Source: a virus. From it: DNA of 23,122 nt. The position numbers and the translations under genes are program-made. The notes beneath the pieces were generated by a model, which did no database searches, was not told where the DNA came from, and saw only the letters and a list, made by a program, of their open reading frames with translations. Positions within the stretch are counted from its first letter, which is position 1, and each line of letters opens with the position of its first letter. Location: the IMG/VR virus record IMGVR_UViG_3300036850_000005, positions 1-23,122 of that record, one strand, 5' to 3'. This document shows, piece after piece, positions 22,266 through 23,122 of the stretch.

Positions 22266-23027
22266 GCTGTTCACGTACTTCGCTAGCAGTTTCGGTACCT
22301 CTGTTGTCAGATATGTTTTCTCTTCGATTGTCGGTATCTGTGTCCCCGCTGTCTCCTGTAGTGTCGGGTTGAACTGGATCTTGCGCTCTAGTTTTTGTCC
22401 TTCTTTTAACAGCCATCCTATGAGATTCGCTTCCTGTGCAATTAGTCTATAACATGCCTCCGGTCCGGCTGGCCGAATAGCAAACCTCTTCTTCTCCTTA
22501 TCTTTATCGTTAGGATCTCTGATATGTGCAAGATAAAATACATGCATATCAGATTCCTTGATTACTTTAATCGTATCTTTCAATGAAGACTCTACCATTC
22601 GGTAGTGTCCCCACGCTTCAATAGAAGGATGAAGTTGTTCCTTAGGTAACGGTCTCTCCGCTACGACTACACGAAGCATGTCATCAATAGCTCGCGAAGC
22701 TGTATCTATTACCAGAGTATCATGACTAGCATAAGGCTCATATCCTTCTTGATGAGCCTGTACTATTAGTCTAAGCTGCGCAAAACTATCGAAAGTCTCA
22801 AATCTAGTACGTTCTGCTATCTCAGGATACTTAAGAACAGTAGACCAACCTGAATCTGTAGTAACCCAGATCGGACTAAGTCCAAGTTCTTGACAAATCT
22901 GAGCGGTAAGGTCTGTCTTCCCTACCTTGGGATCACTATAGAAATAGGCACGGATGAGTTTCCTTACATCAGCCATAGTACGAGAACCGCCCATAGCCAT
23001 CAGTTGTTCTAGTTGATTCTCATCCAT
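22263..23027 (-). CDS. Sak4-like RecA-fold ATPase (recombination)
   Basis: A 254-aa protein with Walker A SDPKVGKT (31-38) and Walker B TLVIDTAS (about 104-111), followed by the helix-rich part and IKESDMHVFYLAHIRD (about 155-170), the core RecA-like strands of AAA_24/Sak4 proteins. Such phage proteins act in single-strand annealing and recombination-dependent replication, usually next to an ssDNA-binding protein, and here that candidate follows directly. The ATG overlaps the end of the upstream ORF by 8 nt. The ribosome binding site is weak. Confidence 0.8.
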   Translation of the reverse strand: MDENQLEQLMAMGGSRTMADVRKLIRAYFYSDPKVGKTDLTAQICQELGLSPIWVTTDSGWSTVLKYPEIAERTRFETFDSFAQLRLIVQAHQEGYEPYASHDTLVIDTASRAIDDMLRVVVAERPLPKEQLHPSIEAWGHYRMVESSLKDTIKVIKESDMHVFYLAHIRDPNDKDKEKKRFAIRPAGPEACYRLIAQEANLIGWLLKEGQKLERKIQFNPTLQETAGTQIPTIEEKTYLTTEVPKLLAKYVNS

Positions 23028-23121
23028 GGCGTTGTTCCATCAGACTAAAGGCCCTATCGAACGCATTATCTATACTAGTCTCTGAGAATGATTCAAAGAC
23101 ACGTATCCCCAAATGGTTCAT
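23020..23121 (-). CDS. Small or partial ORF at the right edge
   Basis: An in-frame stretch from an ATG at 23121 to a TGA at 23022-23020, 33 residues (starts MNHLGIRVFESFSE), overlapping the ATPase start by 8 nt. The ATG is one base from the window edge, so it may be an internal Met of a longer gene. The overlap fits the coupling seen elsewhere in the operon. No function can be assigned. Confidence 0.45.
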   Translation of the reverse strand: MNHLGIRVFESFSETSIDNAFDRAFSLMEQRHG

Positions 23122-23122
23122 C

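Noticed and set aside
22216-22416. 67-residue N-terminal extension of the SSB-like protein
   Set aside because: It reads through the heptad repeats and the 3' end of the ATPase gene in another frame; the ATG at 22215 has AGGAG and starts the protein-like part.
1-23122. CRISPR array, insertion sequence, integrase or attachment site
   Set aside because: No regularly spaced repeats, transposase or recombinase, or terminal repeats were seen in the window.

Overview
The window is part of a double-stranded DNA phage genome, almost certainly from a phage of an actinobacterium. The left side carries virion structure and lysis genes on the + strand. The right side carries DNA metabolism genes on the - strand. 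The actinobacterial assignment rests on a WhiB-like (Wbl) iron-sulfur protein, an Rv2179c-like 3'-5' exoribonuclease and a GH25 lysin. Base composition looks low for that phylum (roughly 40% G+C by eye). The phage carries its own tRNA-Leu(UAA) and tRNA-Arg(UCU), matching the TTA and AGA codons it uses heavily. No host genes, transposon, integrase or CRISPR array is visible.

Layout, + strand (1-12703): the tail end of a virion protein, two small head/neck-region proteins, a T7 gp11-like adaptor, a 721-aa tail nozzle-like protein with a probable lectin-like insertion, a small basic protein, two Gln-rich coiled-coil proteins, a 1241-aa internal/ejection-type protein and an SLT transglycosylase. 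This order resembles a podovirus. It is followed by a lysis block (four-helix membrane protein, membrane-anchored coiled coil, two-helix holin, GH25 endolysin) and a Wbl gene.

Layout, - strand (23121 down to 12549, transcribed leftward): a partial ORF, a Sak4-like RecA-fold ATPase, a candidate ssDNA-binding protein, about 235 nt of structured non-coding DNA, a small gene, a paired inverted motif, tRNA-Leu, a uracil-DNA glycosylase without Fe-S cysteines, tRNA-Arg, an AEP primase-helicase, a C2H2-like microprotein, a family A DNA polymerase, a ribbon-helix-helix protein, an exoribonuclease, a RuvC-like nuclease, a dUTPase and many short genes. Four genes too short for ordinary ORF calling (35, 52, 53 and 57 aa) fit the start/stop junctions of the operon, mostly as ATGA- or TAATG-type overlaps, and several encode Cys/His zinc-knuckle-like proteins. 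The two arms converge. The leftward operon appears to end at an intrinsic terminator lying inside the Wbl gene.

Two signals go beyond gene content. (1) A short motif, T-N-CCTGTCG-R-Y, occurs 19 times with an exact 7-bp core, plus 6 one-mismatch copies, spread over both arms and both strands. It occurs once as a 13-bp inverted pair next to tRNA-Leu. It looks like a protein-binding site such as a stoperator, or a replication/primase site. (2) The region 21514-21705 holds two sets of crossing inverted repeats, bounded by 15-nt direct repeats, and may be a structured RNA.
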